A program made the translations under genes and the position numbers. A stretch of DNA of 34,969 bases from JBGTLW01 sp041743835 (GTDB lineage: Bacteria > Planctomycetota > Phycisphaerae > Phycisphaerales > Phycisphaeraceae). Of this stretch, positions 33,455 to 34,969 are shown one piece after another (position 1 is the first letter of the stretch; each line of letters begins with the position of its first letter). Under the pieces are notes generated by a model. That model worked only from the letters and a program-made list of their open reading frames with translations. It was not told the origin of the DNA and did no database searches. The stretch is from assembly GCA_041743835.1 (NCBI GenBank), contig JBGTLW010000188.1, positions 1 to 34,969 on the forward strand, given 5' to 3'.

Positions 33455-34765
33455 CTAAGGTGACTCTTCCGGGAGATTTACGGAATTCATATTTACGTTT
33501 CCGCAACGGCGAAGAACCATAGCCGATTCATCTTTTGCGATACAAGAGACGTTGTGGAGGTTCAGGCCTTCAACGTCATTGGCCTCGAAACCTTTCTCCG
33601 CCCGCAGGTCGATGTTTTCCAGACGCAGGTTGCGGAGGCGGTGTTCGGGTAGGCCATAAAGTCCTACCGCGATTTTAAGGCTGTTGCCGCTCACATTTCG
33701 CACGGTGATGTCGGAAAAATCGGGAGGTGTCTCGGTCGGCGGTTTTGGGCCGCACTCGTAGTACATATTCACATGCACCGCATGTTCACGGATGTCCTTG
33801 AGTTTGAAATTCTCGAACAACACATTGCGGACGTAGCCACCGCGGCCGCGCTTGGCCTTGAGCCGGATGCCCATCTTCACTCCCTCGAAGGAGCAGTCGC
33901 GTGCCCAGACGTTCTCCACCCCGCCTGACATGGCGCTGCCGATCACCACGCCGCCGTGGCCCCGTGTGCCGGTGCAGCGCTGGATGAAGATGTTGCGGCA
34001 GGGTTTGCCCACCCTCCAGCCGTCCTCGTTCATGCCCGCGTTAATGGCGATGCAGTCGTCCCCGGTGGCGAACACACAATCCTCGATCAGCACGCCGTCG
34101 CAGGAGTCGGGGTTGAGCCCGTCGGTGTTCGGGCCAAGGGTGTTGACCTCGACCCCGCGCACGGTGACGTCCCGGCAATATACCGGGTGCAATGTCCACA
34201 TCGGGCTGTCTGTCACCGTAATGCCTTCGATGAGTACCCTCTGGCAATTGAACGGCTGGATAAAGGAGGGGCGCAAAAGGTTTTCAACACCGTACACCCG
34301 CTTGGACAGGTCAATCCCCGCAGCCTCAAGATTGTAGAGTTCACCGGTATTGCCGTTGGTCTTCTTCCAATGCCACCAAGCCCCGCCATTTCCCGACAGT
34401 GTTCCCTTGCCGGTGATGGCGATGTCCTCGCAGTCCCGTGCGTGAATCAGAGGGGTGTAATTGTATATTTCTACTCCCTCCCAGCGGGTGTGAACAACGG
34501 GAAGATACGCCGCGGGTTCGGTGACAAATGCCACGGCCGCGCCTTCCTCCAGGTGCAAATTGACGCGGCTTTTTAATCGAATTGGACCGGTGAGCCAGCG
34601 ACCGGGCGGAATCCGGACTGTGCCGCCCCCCGCAGCGTGGCAGTTGTCGATCACCGCGTCGAAAGCTTTGGTATTGACCGTGGTTCCGTCGCCCACACCG
34701 CCATGATCATCGACGGCAAAATGTCCTTCAGGAATGCAAGGGAGGGGGATGTCTGGCCATTTCAT
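33455..34765 (-). CDS. GH28 polygalacturonase-like hydrolase, paralogue B
   Basis: 436 residues from the ATG at 34765; the frame to 34846 overlaps the transposase end and is unlikely. GH28 motifs are complete: PNTDGLNPDSC near residue 212, TGDDCIAIN near 234, TRGHGGVVIGS near 268 and GIRLKAKRGRGG near 299. It closely resembles paralogue A through the catalytic core (both have MNEDGWRVGKPCR and SFIQP-NCQRVLIEGI), so it arose by duplication or parallel acquisition. No signal peptide. Only 14 bases separate its ATG from the stop of the IS30 transposase on the same strand, with no ribosome binding site, so its native promoter seems lost or replaced by the insertion sequence. Confidence 0.88.
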   Translation of the reverse strand: MKWPDIPLPCIPEGHFAVDDHGGVGDGTTVNTKAFDAVIDNCHAAGGGTVRIPPGRWLTGPIRLKSRVNLHLEEGAAVAFVTEPAAYLPVVHTRWEGVEIYNYTPLIHARDCEDIAITGKGTLSGNGGAWWHWKKTNGNTGELYNLEAAGIDLSKRVYGVENLLRPSFIQPFNCQRVLIEGITVTDSPMWTLHPVYCRDVTVRGVEVNTLGPNTDGLNPDSCDGVLIEDCVFATGDDCIAINAGMNEDGWRVGKPCRNIFIQRCTGTRGHGGVVIGSAMSGGVENVWARDCSFEGVKMGIRLKAKRGRGGYVRNVLFENFKLKDIREHAVHVNMYYECGPKPPTETPPDFSDITVRNVSGNSLKIAVGLYGLPEHRLRNLRLENIDLRAEKGFEANDVEGLNLHNVSCIAKDESAMVLRRCGNVNMNSVNLPEESP

Positions 34766-34769
34766 GTTA

Positions 34770-34795
34770 AGTGGCGGATTCAATTCCGAAGCGCA
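34770..34795 (+). repeat. IS30-end-like repeat, right copy
   Basis: AGTGGCGGATTCAATTCC then GAAGCGCA, overlapping the last codons and stop of the IS30 transposase. Probably at or in the terminal repeat of the element; the other end lies outside the window. It shares 23 of 26 bases with 33361-33386. Confidence 0.45.
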
Positions 34796-34969
34796 ACACC
34801 GGGTAAGGCGTTGAGGACCTCTGCGGGTGTGCGGTAGTTGAGGCACTTGCGGGGGCGATTATTCAACATCCGCTCGACGCGGGCAACTCGGGCGGGGGTG
34901 ACCTTGCGGAAGTCGGTGCCTTTGGGGAAGTAGTCGCGGAGCAGGCCGTTGGTGTTTTCGTTGGTCCCG
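34780..34969 (-). mobile_element. IS30-family transposase, C-terminal 62 residues, cut by the right edge
   Basis: Minus-strand translation reads GTNENTNGLLRDYFPKGTDF, then RKVTPARVARVERMLNNRPR and KCLNYRTPAEVLNALPG, ending ALRN and TGA (34782-34780). The GTNENTNGLLRxYFPKGTDF block is the hallmark of the IS30 DDE transposase C-terminal part, containing the catalytic Glu. The N-terminal part and far terminal repeat are beyond the window. The frame is intact as far as seen. Confidence 0.92.

Noticed and set aside
34766..34846. N-terminal extension of GH28 paralogue B
   Set aside because: It overlaps the coding end of the IS30 transposase in another frame and does not resemble a signal peptide.
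1..34969. CRISPR arrays, tRNA, rRNA, riboswitches
   Set aside because: No regularly spaced repeats, cloverleaf or known aptamer pattern was seen on reading both strands, though a covariance search could still find a small RNA.

Overview
The window looks like a chromosomal piece of a free-living member of the Planctomycetota (Phycisphaerae-like) or a close PVC relative. The indicators are generally high GC, a PEP-CTERM protein beside a pseudopilin with a long leader, formylglycine-type sulfatases, several right-handed beta-helix carbohydrate-active proteins, a DUF3604 protein, an ADP-ribosylglycohydrolase with glycan-locus style C-terminal domains, and an IS30 transposase. No rRNA, tRNA, CRISPR array or phage module was seen. 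The taxonomic call is inference from gene content.

Layout: positions 374-19188 are a long plus-strand run: a secreted beta-helix protein with a duplicated N-terminal domain, a secreted GH123/DUF4091-like hydrolase, a GH110/pectin-lyase-fold protein, an FG-GAP propeller protein, a membrane-anchored PQQ-type propeller, a phosphotransferase built like rifampin phosphotransferase, an EMC3/DUF106-like membrane protein, a PHP-family histidinol-phosphatase-like protein and an ADP-ribosylglycohydrolase fusion. Many junctions overlap by 4 bases (TTGA or ATGA), so much of this is probably one operon. It meets, tail to tail at 19188/19198, a minus-strand series: propeller-DUF3604 protein, pseudopilin, PEP-CTERM protein and LacI regulator. 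Upstream of the LacI gene lie a truncated sulfatase remnant and a minus-strand operon of three beta-helix/GH28-type proteins (24742-28850). Next come a GntR/FCD regulator divergent from a sialidase-like protein and sulfatase pair, an HpcH/HpaI aldolase, a second GH28 paralogue, and the C-terminal end of an IS30 transposase running off the right edge.

How it fits together: the content suggests breakdown of a sulfated, uronic-acid or rhamnose-containing polysaccharide. The strongest non-coding signal is a 15-base motif, TTGGGAnnTATTGCA, found three times, each time at a promoter: before the first large operon (229-244), before the LacI gene (24365-24379) and before the GH28/beta-helix operon (28917-28931). 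It is probably the operator of the local LacI protein and would join distant parts of the window into one regulon. A separate perfect palindrome, CTGTGATATATCACAG (29775-29790), sits between the GntR gene and the sialidase/sulfatase pair and probably defines a second regulon.

Least explained is the block 8231-16187: two propeller proteins, a rifampin-phosphotransferase-like enzyme and an EMC3-like membrane protein, the last three with overlapping or closely linked reading frames. I cannot assign a function to this group, and it is the best candidate for an undescribed system here.
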